DNA of 64,000 bases from Methanomassiliicoccales archaeon (lineage in GTDB: Archaea > Thermoplasmatota > Thermoplasmata > Methanomassiliicoccales > UBA472), in contig DASXVU010000005.1 in assembly GCA_036504055.1 (NCBI GenBank), forward strand, positions 1 to 64,000, given 5' to 3'. Within the stretch, counting starts at the first letter, position 1. The number at the start of each line of letters is the position of its first letter. The notes beneath the pieces are model-generated. The model did not search any database, had not been told where the DNA came from, and saw only the letters and a list, made by a program, of their open reading frames with translations. A program made the position numbers and the translations under genes. Positions 43,944 through 52,956 of the stretch are shown here, in pieces.

Positions 43944-44543
43944 TCAGGCCTTGGACTTCAGGTTGTCTATCTTCTGTTCGAGGCTCTTCTGGCAAACTGG
44001 ACAGCAGACGTAGTACTCCTTGTCCCCTTCCTTCACTTTGTAGGCGTCGTCCCTGATCTCCTTGCCGCAATAGGCGCAGGTCAGGACAACGTTGACCTCC
44101 GGGTTGATGACCGCCCTCTGTTCCTCCTTGACGACGGTGATGATGTTTGTGAGTTCGTACTCGACGATCTCTGGAATGTCCGACAGGTTCATCACGAACT
44201 CGTTGATGAGATGCTGCTGGGTGAAGGTGACCACGATAAGTATCCGGCTGTTGCTCAGGATATAGGCTTTACGGACATGCTCGTCCCCTGCGAACCGGTC
44301 TGATACCTTTCTGATGTCGGCAGGTCTGGTCTTGATATCCAAGACGACACTTATGCCGCCGAGCTTCTCTGAGTCGAGTTCCGCCTGATACCCCTTAATG
44401 ACCCCCATGCTCTCCATGCTGTTGATCTTGCTGCTGACCGTCGGCACGCTTACCTTGACCTTTTCGGCGATCTGCCTGAACGAGAGGCGACCGTTTGATT
44501 GTAGAACCTTAAGAATCTTGATATCAGTTGAATCTAAGTTCAT
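43944..44543 (-). CDS. Lrp/AsnC-type regulator with C-terminal TRASH metal-sensing domain
   Basis: Residues 1-60 are a winged helix-turn-helix (STDIKILKVLQSNGRLSFRQIAEKVKVSVPTVSSKI). Residues about 62-140 form the AsnC/RAM domain, and residues about 150-190 a TRASH domain with TCAYCGKEI and YYVCCPVCQ (C-x2-C ... C-C-x2-C). Archaeal proteins of this architecture (CopT/CopR type) sense copper and control copA. The gene is divergent from copA, with a palindrome at 44593-44609 between them. A TATA element (ttataaat, minus strand, about 44567-44574) makes its mRNA nearly leaderless. Confidence 0.93.
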   Translation of the reverse strand: MNLDSTDIKILKVLQSNGRLSFRQIAEKVKVSVPTVSSKINSMESMGVIKGYQAELDSEKLGGISVVLDIKTRPADIRKVSDRFAGDEHVRKAYILSNSRILIVVTFTQQHLINEFVMNLSDIPEIVEYELTNIITVVKEEQRAVINPEVNVVLTCAYCGKEIRDDAYKVKEGDKEYYVCCPVCQKSLEQKIDNLKSKA

Positions 44544-44592
44544 ACCGCCCGAATTGCGTCATTAAATTTATAAGATTTCCTGTGGGACAATC

Positions 44593-44609
44593 TTCCGTTC
44601 GAAACGGAA
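44593..44609. promoter_or_regulatory. Palindromic operator candidate between the TRASH regulator and copA
   Basis: TTCCGTT-CGA-AACGGAA is a perfect 7-bp inverted repeat. It lies about 20 bases upstream of the regulator's TATA box and about 110 bases before copA, a position suited to a regulator controlling both divergent genes. Binding by the TRASH-Lrp protein is inferred from context. Confidence 0.5.
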
Positions 44610-44719
44610 TGTCTGTAAAAGATAGTCGTGGGTTTGACGTTTGGTCGTGAACCAGATGAAGAAACATGCCAATCGTATATCGCTAGATACTTGAACGATG
44701 GGCTATATGGTGTTAACCG

Positions 44720-47242
44720 ATGAGTGAAAATGACAATGAGACCGCCGTCCCGGTCCCCAAGAAAGGAAAGCGGACCGCCTCTTTCGGGCTGACGGGGATG
44801 ACTTGTGCCAGTTGTGCCCAGACCATATCGGAGAGCCTTTCCGGCCTGGAGGGGATCGAGAACGCGAATGTGAACCTGGCCACGGAGAAGGCCACTGTCA
44901 CCTACGATCCGTCCAAGGTGAACATAGAGGCGATGAAGAAGGCGGTCATCGATGCTGGATATGACGTGATCATCAATGAGGTCACTCTTTCCATCGGAGG
45001 CATGAGCTGCGCCTCATGCGCTTCCACGGTCGAGGAAGCGGTCCAGGAGCTCGATGGTGTGCTGAGCGCGTCGGTGAACCTGGCCACGGAAAAGCTAACG
45101 GTGCGTTATGACCCGCAGCGGGTAAGGGTCCCGCAGATGAAGAAGGCCATCACCGATGCTGGCTACGAGGTGCTGGAATCGAAGGACTCGGACCAGGAGA
45201 AGGAGATAAGGGCAAGGGAGCTGAAACGCCAGAAGGTCTTGCTTACAGCCGCGCTCTCATTGGCGGTGCCTATAATGGTGTTCATGCTCCTGATGCAGTT
45301 CACCTCTCTGGGTCAGGTGCAGTTCCTCATGGACTGGGGGAACCTGATACTGTTCCTAGTGGCCACGCCGGTCCAGTTCGTCATCGGATATCAGTTCTAT
45401 TCCGGTACCTACAAGGCGCTAAGGAACAGGAGGGCGAACATGGACACGCTGATCGCCGTGGGAACATCTGCAGCTTACATCTACAGCGTGGCGGTCACAT
45501 TCTTTCCTTCTGAGTTCATCACCCCGAACGTCTACTACGACACTTCGACGATGATCATCGCGTTGATCCTGTTCGGCAAATACCTGGAGGCGAAGGCCAA
45601 AAGCAGGACCTCCGAGGCGATCCGGAGGCTTATAGACCTTCAGGCCAAGACCGCCGTGATCCTCAAGGACGGGGTCGAGGTGCAGATCCAGGCCGACGAA
45701 CTCGACGTCAGCGACGTCATGGTGGTCAGACCGGGTGAGAAGATCCCCACCGATGGAGTGGTCATCGAGGGTTCATCGTCGGTGGATGAGTCGCTGCTCA
45801 CGGGCGAGAGCATGCCGGTCTCCAAATCCGAGAGTTCCGAGGTGATCGGGGGGACGATCAACAAGAATGGCCTTCTTAAGGTCAGGGCCACCAAGGTAGG
45901 CAAGGACACCGCACTGGCGCAGATAGTGCGCCTGGTGGAGAACGCGCAGGCATCCAAGGCACCGATCCAGAGGCTGGCGGACAAGGTGGCGGGAGTGTTC
46001 GTTCCAGCGGTCATCTCCATCGCGGTGATCACATTCCTGTTCTGGTTCTTCATCGGATACGGACTGTTCGGAGTGACCCAGCCTCAGTTCATCTTCTCTC
46101 TGACAGTGTTCATTTCGGTGATGGTGATAGCCTGCCCGTGCGCACTCGGCCTGGCCACACCGACCGCCATCATGGTGGGGACGGGAAAGGGTGCGGAGAA
46201 CGGCATCCTGATCAAGAGCAGCGAGTCATTGGAGAACGCCGGCCGCACCACCGCGGTGGTGTTCGACAAGACCGGCACGCTGACCAAGGGAGAACCGCAG
46301 GTTACCGACATGGCCGCCTTCGGCCTGCCGGAGGAGGAAATGATCAGGCTTGCGGGAATAGCGGAGAAGGGGTCCGAACACCCACTGGCCGAAGCGGTCG
46401 TCCGCAGAGCGAAGGAGAAGGCTGGAGAGCTGCCGGACCCGGAGAGGTTCGAGAACGTACCGGGAATGGGCATACGCGCGGAGGTCGACGGAAAAGAGGT
46501 TCTCGTAGGTAGCCGCAAGCTCATGGCATCGCACAATGTCGATGTAACCGGGGTCGATGCCAAGGTGGTCGATTTCGAGGCCCGGGGAAGGACGGCGGTG
46601 ATCGTTGCTTATCGGGGAGAGGCAGTTGGAGTCATCGCCGTCGCCGATGTCGCCAAGGATTCGGCGAAGGAGGCGGTGGAAGCGCTCAAGGAAATGAAGA
46701 TCGAGGTCTTCATGATCACCGGCGACAACGCCCGGACGGCCAAGGCGATCGGTGAGCAACTGGGCATCAACAACATACTGGCAGAGGTTCTGCCCGAGGA
46801 CAAGGCGAAGGAAGTGGCCAAGCTCCAGGCGCAGGGCAAGGTGGTGATGATGGTTGGCGATGGCGTCAACGACGCACCGGCATTGGCCCAGGCGGATATC
46901 GGTGTGGCCATCGGCTCAGGAACGGATGTGGCCATGGAGACCGGGGATGTGGTCCTCATAAAGGATGATCTGAAGGACGTGGTAGCGACGATCCAGTTGA
47001 GCCGCCAGACCATGAAGAAGATCAGGCAGAACCTGTTCTGGGCGTTCGGCTACAACGTCGCCGGCATTCCCATAGCGGCCGGCGTGCTCTTCCCGGCCAC
47101 CGGCTGGCTGCTGAGCCCGATCATAGCGGCGGGGGCGATGGCCATGTCATCGGTGTCCGTCGTTTCCAATGCCGCCCTGTTAAAGAGGTATACACCTGAG
47201 ATAAAGAGGAAGAAACCAGAGGAAGTGAAGAAGAATGGCTGA
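44720..47242 (+). CDS. copA: Copper-exporting P-type ATPase (P1B-1)
   Basis: The 840-aa pump has two N-terminal heavy-metal domains (GMTCASC near residue 26 and GMSCASC near 95) and eight predicted helices. It has the TGES actuator loop (LLTGESMPV), the CPC metal site in VIACPCALGLATP (about residue 472), the phosphorylated Asp in FDKTGTLTKGE (about 516), the HP dipeptide (SEHPLAEA) and GDGVNDAPAL. CPC with two GMxCxxC domains indicates Cu(I) export from the cytoplasm. It overlaps the 48-aa YHS gene by eight bases and is divergent from the TRASH regulator. Confidence 0.97.
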   Translation: MSENDNETAVPVPKKGKRTASFGLTGMTCASCAQTISESLSGLEGIENANVNLATEKATVTYDPSKVNIEAMKKAVIDAGYDVIINEVTLSIGGMSCASCASTVEEAVQELDGVLSASVNLATEKLTVRYDPQRVRVPQMKKAITDAGYEVLESKDSDQEKEIRARELKRQKVLLTAALSLAVPIMVFMLLMQFTSLGQVQFLMDWGNLILFLVATPVQFVIGYQFYSGTYKALRNRRANMDTLIAVGTSAAYIYSVAVTFFPSEFITPNVYYDTSTMIIALILFGKYLEAKAKSRTSEAIRRLIDLQAKTAVILKDGVEVQIQADELDVSDVMVVRPGEKIPTDGVVIEGSSSVDESLLTGESMPVSKSESSEVIGGTINKNGLLKVRATKVGKDTALAQIVRLVENAQASKAPIQRLADKVAGVFVPAVISIAVITFLFWFFIGYGLFGVTQPQFIFSLTVFISVMVIACPCALGLATPTAIMVGTGKGAENGILIKSSESLENAGRTTAVVFDKTGTLTKGEPQVTDMAAFGLPEEEMIRLAGIAEKGSEHPLAEAVVRRAKEKAGELPDPERFENVPGMGIRAEVDGKEVLVGSRKLMASHNVDVTGVDAKVVDFEARGRTAVIVAYRGEAVGVIAVADVAKDSAKEAVEALKEMKIEVFMITGDNARTAKAIGEQLGINNILAEVLPEDKAKEVAKLQAQGKVVMMVGDGVNDAPALAQADIGVAIGSGTDVAMETGDVVLIKDDLKDVVATIQLSRQTMKKIRQNLFWAFGYNVAGIPIAAGVLFPATGWLLSPIIAAGAMAMSSVSVVSNAALLKRYTPEIKRKKPEEVKKNG

Positions 47243-47381
47243 AGACGTGATATGCAAGATGCAGGTCGACGAGAAGACCGCCAAGTGGAAGTCGGAATAC
47301 AAGGGCAAGACCTACTACTTCTGTGCTCCAGGATGCAAGAAGAAGTTCGATTCCAGCCCGGAAAAGTACGCCACGAAGTGA
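47235..47381 (+). CDS. 48-aa YHS-domain metal-binding protein
   Basis: Starting inside the last codons of copA (ATG 47235), the frame reads MAEDVICKMQVDEKTAKWKS, then EYKGKTYYFCAPGCKKKF, and ends PEKYATK. It is a minimal YHS domain: one Cys near the N-terminus (residue 7), then YYFCxxxCKKxF and the PxxY end. YHS/TRASH-related domains bind Cu or other soft metals. The eight-base overlap with copA suggests coupled translation, and I infer a chaperone or sensor feeding CopA. A T-rich stretch follows at 47390-47401. Confidence 0.88.
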   Translation: MAEDVICKMQVDEKTAKWKSEYKGKTYYFCAPGCKKKFDSSPEKYATK

Positions 47382-47512
47382 AAACCCCTTCCTTCTTTTT
47401 CTATCTGGGCTGAATACCGACCAGCCAGTATAGGTGTGTCGTTTAGCGGAGCAAGCTGGATCATGGAAATGATAAAAGGATGCGGGCTCGGCCCGCCAAT
47501 GATGTTAAGGGT

Positions 47513-49096
47513 TTAGTGTTTGGGGTGCTGGTGCTCTTTCTCCGCCCTCTCCTTGATCATGCGCTCGTTCGCGTAGGCAGCTGCCTTGTCGTCGAACTGA
47601 GTGTCGCGGGGCAGCATGACCTTGGCAACGGCCATCATGTCCATTCCCTTGTCGAACAGGATCGGCGGGATCTTGATGCCGTAGCGCAGGGTCGTTCCGG
47701 TCAGTTTGCCCGGGTTCATTATGTCCTCCGGGTCAAAGGTCTTCTTGATGGCGCGTACATATTTCGCCCCGTTCCCGCGTATCGCGTCCAAGTTGGAGGC
47801 GAAGAACGCACCGAATCCGAGCGGCCTGCCACCGTACTCCATTGCGATGTCCCCGCACTTCTTGCTGAAGGAGAGCGCGGTCAGCTGGACCAGGTCATCC
47901 GGGTTGAACAGGAAGTAGGGCATGAACATGACCGTGTTTCGGTCGGCCAGTATGCCGATGATGGCGCCAGTCATCTTCATGTCGTTCATGAGCGTGTACA
48001 GGCGGTTGGCGAAGACCGCGTAGTCCTTGAGCGGGACCACTACCTCGCCTGGGATGCATCCTAGCCCGACCTCGCGGCAACGGAACTCGTAGCAGTTCTC
48101 GGCCCATTCGTGAGCGGCGACGGCATCGTCAGCCTTCCTTCCACCGAACTTGGCCGCAATGGCATCGATGACCGCTTCCTCGTGCGCGACGGTCTCCTTA
48201 TCCCCCTCGAGGGTGATGTTCATTGCCGTGGCGACCTCGGCCACGTGCTTGCCCGTTTTCCTAAGCAGCTCGAAATGGTTACCGTCGGAAAAGCTGATGT
48301 GGAGCGGTTCGACGCGCTTGTGGGCGATCTCGAACAGCGGTGCGCCGATCGACGGCAGGTCGTTGAAGAAGTAGGTGAGCGGTCTGATGATCTCCGGTGC
48401 AGGGGTCAGCTTGAACGTTATGTTGGAGATGACCGCCAGGGTGCCCTCGGCGCCGCTGATGATGCGGGTCAGGTTATAGCCGGTCATGTTGTCGCAGACG
48501 CCTTTGAAGCCGGTGTCGACGATCGTACCATCTGGCATCACGACCTCCATGTTGCGGATGTTGTCGGCCGCGCCCCCATACTTGTAGGTGCCTACGCCGA
48601 TGCCACCAGTGGATGTCCATCCAGCGATGGTGGCGCTCGGATAGCTGCTTGGATATGACCCAAGCAACATTCCCTTCTCCAGGCAGGCCTCATAGACCTG
48701 CTTCCAGGTGCAGCCGGCCTGAGCCGTGACCTCCAGGTTGACCTCATCGATCTTGAGGATCTTGTTCATGCCGCCGGTGAAATCGATCAGGATCCCGGCA
48801 AAGACCGGTACTGAACCGGCAAGTCCCCAGGTGGATGATCCCCTGGGAGTGATCGGGATGCCCTCCTCGGCGGCGATCCTTACGATCTTCTGCAGGTCAT
48901 CGGTCGATGATGGGCGGACCACGATGTCCGGTACGCTCTTGAAACCGAGCTGCGCCATGTTCGGTAGCGGGGCAAGGTCATGGCTATAAAGCAACCGCTC
49001 CATCTTGCTGGTGTTCACGTTCGCCTTTCCTATGGCATCCTCCAACTTGGCTACGGCGGCCTGGAGGTTCTTGGGTATGTGCTCAGCGGCTTCCAT
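47513..49096 (-). CDS. FAD-binding oxidoreductase (GlcD / D-lactate dehydrogenase family)
   Basis: The 527-aa flavoprotein has an N-terminal PCMH-type FAD domain with VPDIVVRPSSTDDLQKIV and PRGSSTWGLAGSVP, then STGGIGVGTYKYGGAADNI and an RIISGAEGTLAVI strand. The C-terminal cap ends with FDPEDIMNPGKL, the GlcD/DLD family end motif, plus a non-family tail. Such enzymes oxidise 2-hydroxyacids and in methanogens may pass electrons to HdrD-like Fe-S partners; no iron-sulfur subunit gene adjoins it. The frame reaches 49150, but ATG 49096 (MEAAEHIPKNL) is the likely start. Confidence 0.9.
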   Translation of the reverse strand: MEAAEHIPKNLQAAVAKLEDAIGKANVNTSKMERLLYSHDLAPLPNMAQLGFKSVPDIVVRPSSTDDLQKIVRIAAEEGIPITPRGSSTWGLAGSVPVFAGILIDFTGGMNKILKIDEVNLEVTAQAGCTWKQVYEACLEKGMLLGSYPSSYPSATIAGWTSTGGIGVGTYKYGGAADNIRNMEVVMPDGTIVDTGFKGVCDNMTGYNLTRIISGAEGTLAVISNITFKLTPAPEIIRPLTYFFNDLPSIGAPLFEIAHKRVEPLHISFSDGNHFELLRKTGKHVAEVATAMNITLEGDKETVAHEEAVIDAIAAKFGGRKADDAVAAHEWAENCYEFRCREVGLGCIPGEVVVPLKDYAVFANRLYTLMNDMKMTGAIIGILADRNTVMFMPYFLFNPDDLVQLTALSFSKKCGDIAMEYGGRPLGFGAFFASNLDAIRGNGAKYVRAIKKTFDPEDIMNPGKLTGTTLRYGIKIPPILFDKGMDMMAVAKVMLPRDTQFDDKAAAYANERMIKERAEKEHQHPKH

Positions 49097-49342
49097 GATC
49101 GAAACCCTCGAAGATAATATAAACGAGATTATAACCCCGAAGCATATCAACGTATTAAAAATCTATCTGCAATGGCTAGTTAAAAGTATAGGTATGTTAA
49201 GGGATTATTCCGCCTCGGATTTCCGGCGGCATGGAAAATAATCGATGGCCCGGAGTTTACAGGGCCCTGGGTACTTCGTTCTCCGGTCAGGTCGGGTCAA
49301 ATCTGCAGATGAACCCGATCGAACCCTGAACGCTCTGTATCG

Positions 49343-49519
49343 TCAGGTAGGTTCTTTCTCTTTAGAGAGAGTCCTTTCCATTGCGAATCCATGCACCAAT
49401 CGTAGCCTGCAGGCTCCGACCATATGACACAGACCCGGCTCTCGCCGGAACAGGGACAGCTTCCTAGGACATCGTCCACAAACGATGCAGGGCACCTTCA
49501 CTGTTTTCCCCAGATGCAT
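49343..49519 (-). CDS. Possible small Cys-rich protein, 58 aa
   Basis: The frame reads MHLGKTVKVPCIVCGRCPRK, then LSLFRREPGLCHMVGACRLRL, and ends TLSKEKEPT. Cysteines at 11, 14 and 17 form CxxCxxC, with two more at 31 and 37. GGAGG lies four bases before the ATG. No relatives come to mind, so this could be a chance frame in a long gene-poor stretch; the ribosome site and Cys cluster justify recording it. Confidence 0.3.
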   Translation of the reverse strand: MHLGKTVKVPCIVCGRCPRKLSLFRREPGLCHMVGACRLRLVHGFAMERTLSKEKEPT

Positions 49520-50105
49520 TCTGCCTCCGGGCCTGTACGTTACTAGTCAGTACAGACTATTTCTATTCTTCGATTGACCGAATGCCGATTCAAACCAGAC
49601 CGTGAGAGTGCAATCCATCATGTTCAGGGACAAGAGAGATGTAAGATCTAGGAACCGATATAGAATTGATGCCCGGAGTTTTCGGTACGGACCGGATTCC
49701 GGCGACCTGTTGAGGTCATTCCACAAAATGACCCTCCCCTCAGGCGACCGTTCTCCATTTCTGTCCGTCGGATGTTCCGTTCAGCATGAAAGGAACGATC
49801 CTGCAGGAGCAGGTGCGCGTCTGGATACGGGTAATACCCGTCTCCTTCTCTATGACGGCCGTGGTCATAACCACGAAATTGATCAGGATCGAGCAGGAGG
49901 TTATCGAACCGCCCTGAACTCTTCCTGTCCGGTTCCGTTTCCCGCCTCCGGGCAATTACTACTTGGCTTTGTAAGTATATGAATATTAGGATTCTTCTGG
50001 ACGGTATAGTCCCCGGCTATCCAGCATAGAAGCGGAAAAGGAGAAAACTCGATGCATCGCCGATCCTAGGCGGCGTTCCAGATGCTGGGCCGGACCCGCC
50101 GTTCC
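49520..50105. other. Gene-poor stretch
   Basis: Several frames of 40-125 codons cross this stretch, but none shows a family motif, and frames on both strands compete. The codon pattern is not clearly coding. It may hold remnants of decayed genes and the 3' region of the convergent or neighbouring units. Confidence 0.35.
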
Positions 50106-50336
50106 TCATTTCTTGCTGCGGATATCGTGGAGCTCATCGTGACAGGCCTTGACCTTTTCGTTGATGCGCTCCATCTTCTCTTCGCATTTGGACTTGATCC
50201 GATCGTACTCCTCTTTCTGGATCTTGCGTTTCTTGAACGCGACCTCCGCCTCGTCGACCTCGGTCCGATATTCACCCCTGATGGCGTTCAGTTCCTTGAT
50301 CCGATGCTCGATCTTTTCCATCTTAGGGTCAGCCAC
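50106..50336 (-). CDS. Small coiled-coil protein, 76 aa
   Basis: The sequence is almost entirely charged helix with heptad-like spacing (MEKIEHRIKELNAIRGEYRT, then EVAFKKRKIQKEEYDRIKSK and CEEKMERINEKVKACHDEL). A coiled-coil dimer is expected. There is no recognised family, although similar short proteins occur in Methanomassiliicoccales-type genomes as far as I recall. No obvious partner adjoins. Confidence 0.65.
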   Translation of the reverse strand: MADPKMEKIEHRIKELNAIRGEYRTEVDEAEVAFKKRKIQKEEYDRIKSKCEEKMERINEKVKACHDELHDIRSKK

Positions 50337-50416
50337 GGTCGTTCACCATACCAGTATTGCGATTGATAGGAGTATCATGAATATTAATGATTTTCCAGAA
50401 GATGACCCATCGGGAA

Positions 50417-50836
50417 CTAGAAATGCCCGATCCTACCGATCAGGTCTGGGATGGACGCCTCATCTATGCGGAACAGGTGAGAGTGGCATGAGCAATCGGA
50501 ACAGCCGAACCCTCGGATCGGTTCTGAGTGCACCAGCTCGGACAGGATCCTGCCCAAGGAGCATTCCATTCCCTCACCTCCTTTGACCAGGAAGGCACCA
50601 ACGGGTTCTGCCTCCTGAAGCAGAAAATCGATATGCCAGCGTAGCTTCTTATCCCTGGAGAAGTGCCTGCCCACCCTCCCCCTATAGCCCGCCATGGCCG
50701 AGCCGCAATAGGCGTATGTCCCTGCTGAAAAATGTATTCGGCCTAGCTTGCCTATGGTGATCGTCCGGTCTCGGTCGAGGGTGATCAACAGGACATAGGT
50801 CCCACGGCCTTGGTCTGGTCTTCCGGAAATCGGCAA
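50417..50836 (-). CDS. DUF123 (GIY-YIG nuclease-like) protein
   Basis: The protein has GTYVLLITLDRDRTITIGKLGRIHFSAGTYAYCGSAMAG (the DUF123 version of the GIY-YIG fold, with its YVL and GxYxYxGSA strands). The RHFSRDKKLRWHIDFLL helix follows, and the C-terminal region is Cys-containing (GFGCSDCSCHSHLF). DUF123 domains occur alone or fused to endonuclease III in archaea. A role in DNA repair is the family-level expectation. It lies eight bases from the flavoprotein stop. Confidence 0.85.
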   Translation of the reverse strand: MPISGRPDQGRGTYVLLITLDRDRTITIGKLGRIHFSAGTYAYCGSAMAGYRGRVGRHFSRDKKLRWHIDFLLQEAEPVGAFLVKGGEGMECSLGRILSELVHSEPIRGFGCSDCSCHSHLFRIDEASIPDLIGRIGHF

Positions 50837-50843
50837 CTCCTCC

Positions 50844-51410
50844 TCACTTGGTGGCGGCCAGCCGGGACGTCAATGAGAACACCCGTTCACCCAGAGCCCT
50901 GGCCTCCTTCAGTCCTTTCTCATCGGACCGGGCTGCCCCCAGCTCGCGGGCGTATGAATGGGCGAAGGCCTTCGGCGGGAGCACCAATCCCTGCAGGGTC
51001 ATGTAGTCCATCAATGCCACGGTGGTGAACTCGTGGCCGGCACGTCCGCCAACGGCGATCACTCCGCCGACCTTGCCCTCCAACTTCTTGCCCAGCTTGG
51101 ACAAAAGGTAGGTCCGGTCGATGAAGGCCTTGGTCTGGGAGGACATCTGACCAAAATATATCGGGGTTCCTATGATCACGCCGTCCGCCGCCATCATCCT
51201 CGGGTAGATGTCCTGCATCTCGTCGTCAATGATGCATTTGCCGTTCCTTCCGCACTCGGTGCATGCCAGACAGCCTTGGATCTTCCTGCCGGACAAGGCC
51301 ACGAACTCGATCTGCGCACCCTTCTGTCTGGCCCCTTCCAACGCTTCCTTGACCAGGACCTCCGTGTTCCCGTCGACCCTGGGACTTCCCGAGATACCGA
51401 TGATCTTCAT
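50844..51410 (-). CDS. NADPH-dependent FMN reductase / iron-sulfur flavoprotein family
   Basis: The protein begins MKIIGISGSPRVDGNTEVLVKEAL, the flavodoxin-like FMN phosphate loop. It carries the Fe-S-flavoprotein cysteine motif GCLACTECGRNGKC (about 46-60), followed by GVIIGTPIYFGQMSSQTKAFIDR. Isf proteins of methanogens move electrons between ferredoxin and acceptors or detoxify oxidants. Its position directly downstream of mmp7 in the MCR assembly cluster makes an electron-supply role to that pathway conceivable. ATG 51410 matches the family start; the frame extends to 51437. Confidence 0.88.
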   Translation of the reverse strand: MKIIGISGSPRVDGNTEVLVKEALEGARQKGAQIEFVALSGRKIQGCLACTECGRNGKCIIDDEMQDIYPRMMAADGVIIGTPIYFGQMSSQTKAFIDRTYLLSKLGKKLEGKVGGVIAVGGRAGHEFTTVALMDYMTLQGLVLPPKAFAHSYARELGAARSDEKGLKEARALGERVFSLTSRLAATK

Positions 51411-51471
51411 TGCAACCCCGGAGGAGTATTCACTCATTGGACTATAAACGGTATTCGCCTTCGGAAAGCGC

Positions 51472-52398
51472 TCAATGTTTGATGGAGTCCCTTGCCTTGA
51501 CCTCGCACTCGGTCATGATCCGGATGAGGGTGCTCCCTTTCATCCTGGAACCGGTTATGCGGGCGATGTCGCCCAGCTTCCGCCCATATACCTCGAGCTC
51601 AGCTATCTGATTCCCATATTCCTCGAACGGCACCTTGACCCGCAGGCCATCGAGGTGCAGGACGATCGGAGCCGGACGCAGTGATTCGCTGACCGCCTGG
51701 ATCTGCTCCAGGCGCTCCTTGATCTCGGAGGGGTGTACAAAAAGGGGGTCCTCGTCGATCTCCTTGCGGCGCTTGCCGATGGTCATGTCGACCGCGGTGG
51801 ACACCTCTTCCAGCTTCTCGATCTCCTCCGCTCGCCTCATCCTTTCCACCTTGCGGCCCACCCCCGATACGAGCGCCTCGCAGTTAGGCAACCCGGGTAT
51901 GTCTGGACCGCACACCACGGTCACCGGTACCGAGATGTCCTGGAAAAGCCGCACCTTGTCGTTGATGATGCAGTCCTTGAAATTGCCCAGCACGAACACA
52001 GCCGCATCATACTCGTCAATGATCGCCCTCTCGTCGGCGGTTATCTGCGCGGTGGCCCGCCCTTTACCCCTGGCAAGACCCATCACCACGGTGATGGCGC
52101 CATAGCGGCGCAGCTGCTCGGCGATATCGCATATGGGGTGGGGCATATGATGCCGACCCAGGGTCGGACCGACGACCACGATCTCCGTTCCTGCCAGCGG
52201 AACATCGACCAGCTTCGCCCCGAGCTCGCGCGATTTCGCCTCGATGATCGGCTGGTCCTCTTCTGGGATGGCCATGGTCACCGTTATCATCACCTGGATA
52301 GTGGTCTTCTGGATCACGAATCCGCCGATGTCCTCGATCAGCTCATATAGCTCGTTGATACGGTAGACGCCACCGTCGAACAGCAGGACCTTGTACAT
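51472..52398 (-). CDS. mmp7: Methanogenesis marker protein 7
   Basis: From ATG 52398 the protein reads MYKVLLFDGGVYRINELYEL and continues through VVVGPTLGRHHMPHPICDIAEQLRRYGA, matching the methanogen-restricted Mmp7 family (about 308 aa). Mmp7 is a subunit of the ATP-driven MCR activation complex with McrC, Mmp3, Mmp17 and component A2. Many frames extend upstream to 52680, but the true start overlaps the mmp17 stop (TGATG). It is the last marker gene of the minus-strand operon. Confidence 0.94.
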   Translation of the reverse strand: MYKVLLFDGGVYRINELYELIEDIGGFVIQKTTIQVMITVTMAIPEEDQPIIEAKSRELGAKLVDVPLAGTEIVVVGPTLGRHHMPHPICDIAEQLRRYGAITVVMGLARGKGRATAQITADERAIIDEYDAAVFVLGNFKDCIINDKVRLFQDISVPVTVVCGPDIPGLPNCEALVSGVGRKVERMRRAEEIEKLEEVSTAVDMTIGKRRKEIDEDPLFVHPSEIKERLEQIQAVSESLRPAPIVLHLDGLRVKVPFEEYGNQIAELEVYGRKLGDIARITGSRMKGSTLIRIMTECEVKARDSIKH

Positions 52399-52955
52399 CA
52401 GAGCGCCTCCATTTCCTTCTGGGTCGATGCGCCCAGGGCTATCTGCTCCGGAGTGAGAGTCCTTTCGGTGGCGGTAATGGTCATGGCGATCTCCGACGCC
52501 TCCTCCTGCCTTACCTTGAATCCTTCCGGCAGAAGCCTCCACACGGCGTCCAACAGCTTCTTCTTGAGCTCCTCTTCCGGGTCCAAACGAAGCGATTCGA
52601 TGTCCCCGGCGGTCATCCCTTTGGCGAAGATCTCCAGCCGGGTGATCTGCTCGATCCTCTCCCTGCCGAACGTCCTCCACAGCAGCGAGAGCAGCCGCGG
52701 GGCATAGTTCTCGTCGATTATGGAGATGAACGTCCCCCCTTCCCTCTCCTCGATCGTGGATATCTCGGAGACCATTCTGGACCCCCCGGCCTTCCGCATA
52801 CGGATGGAAATGATGAAGAGGGGTTCGGCCGGTCTGATGATCATCTTTACTTTGTCGATGGATGTGGTGATGCCCATGTCGACCAGCGTCCGCTCCAACA
52901 GGAGCGAGTAGCTTTCGTTCGCGAAGCTTTCCGGCCCTTCCACAATGATCTCCAT
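52398..52955 (-). CDS. mmp17: Methanogenesis marker protein 17
   Basis: The 185-aa protein matches Mmp17: MEIIVEGPESFANESYSLLL, then VKMIIRPAEPLFIISIRMRK, the ISIIDENYAPRLLSLLWRTFGRERIEQ block and the RLEI strand. It is known as part of the MCR activation assembly and has no annotated enzymatic motif. It is separated from mmp15 by one base and overlaps mmp7 by one base. Confidence 0.93.
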   Translation of the reverse strand: MEIIVEGPESFANESYSLLLERTLVDMGITTSIDKVKMIIRPAEPLFIISIRMRKAGGSRMVSEISTIEEREGGTFISIIDENYAPRLLSLLWRTFGRERIEQITRLEIFAKGMTAGDIESLRLDPEEELKKKLLDAVWRLLPEGFKVRQEEASEIAMTITATERTLTPEQIALGASTQKEMEAL

Positions 52956-52956
52956 C

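Noticed and set aside
49740-49982. Coding remnants between GlcD and the coiled-coil gene
   Set aside because: Frames on both strands are short and none gave a recognisable domain.
51472-52680. 402-aa form of Mmp7
   Set aside because: The first 94 residues overlap mmp17 in another frame and have shadow-frame composition; family matches begin at ATG 52398.
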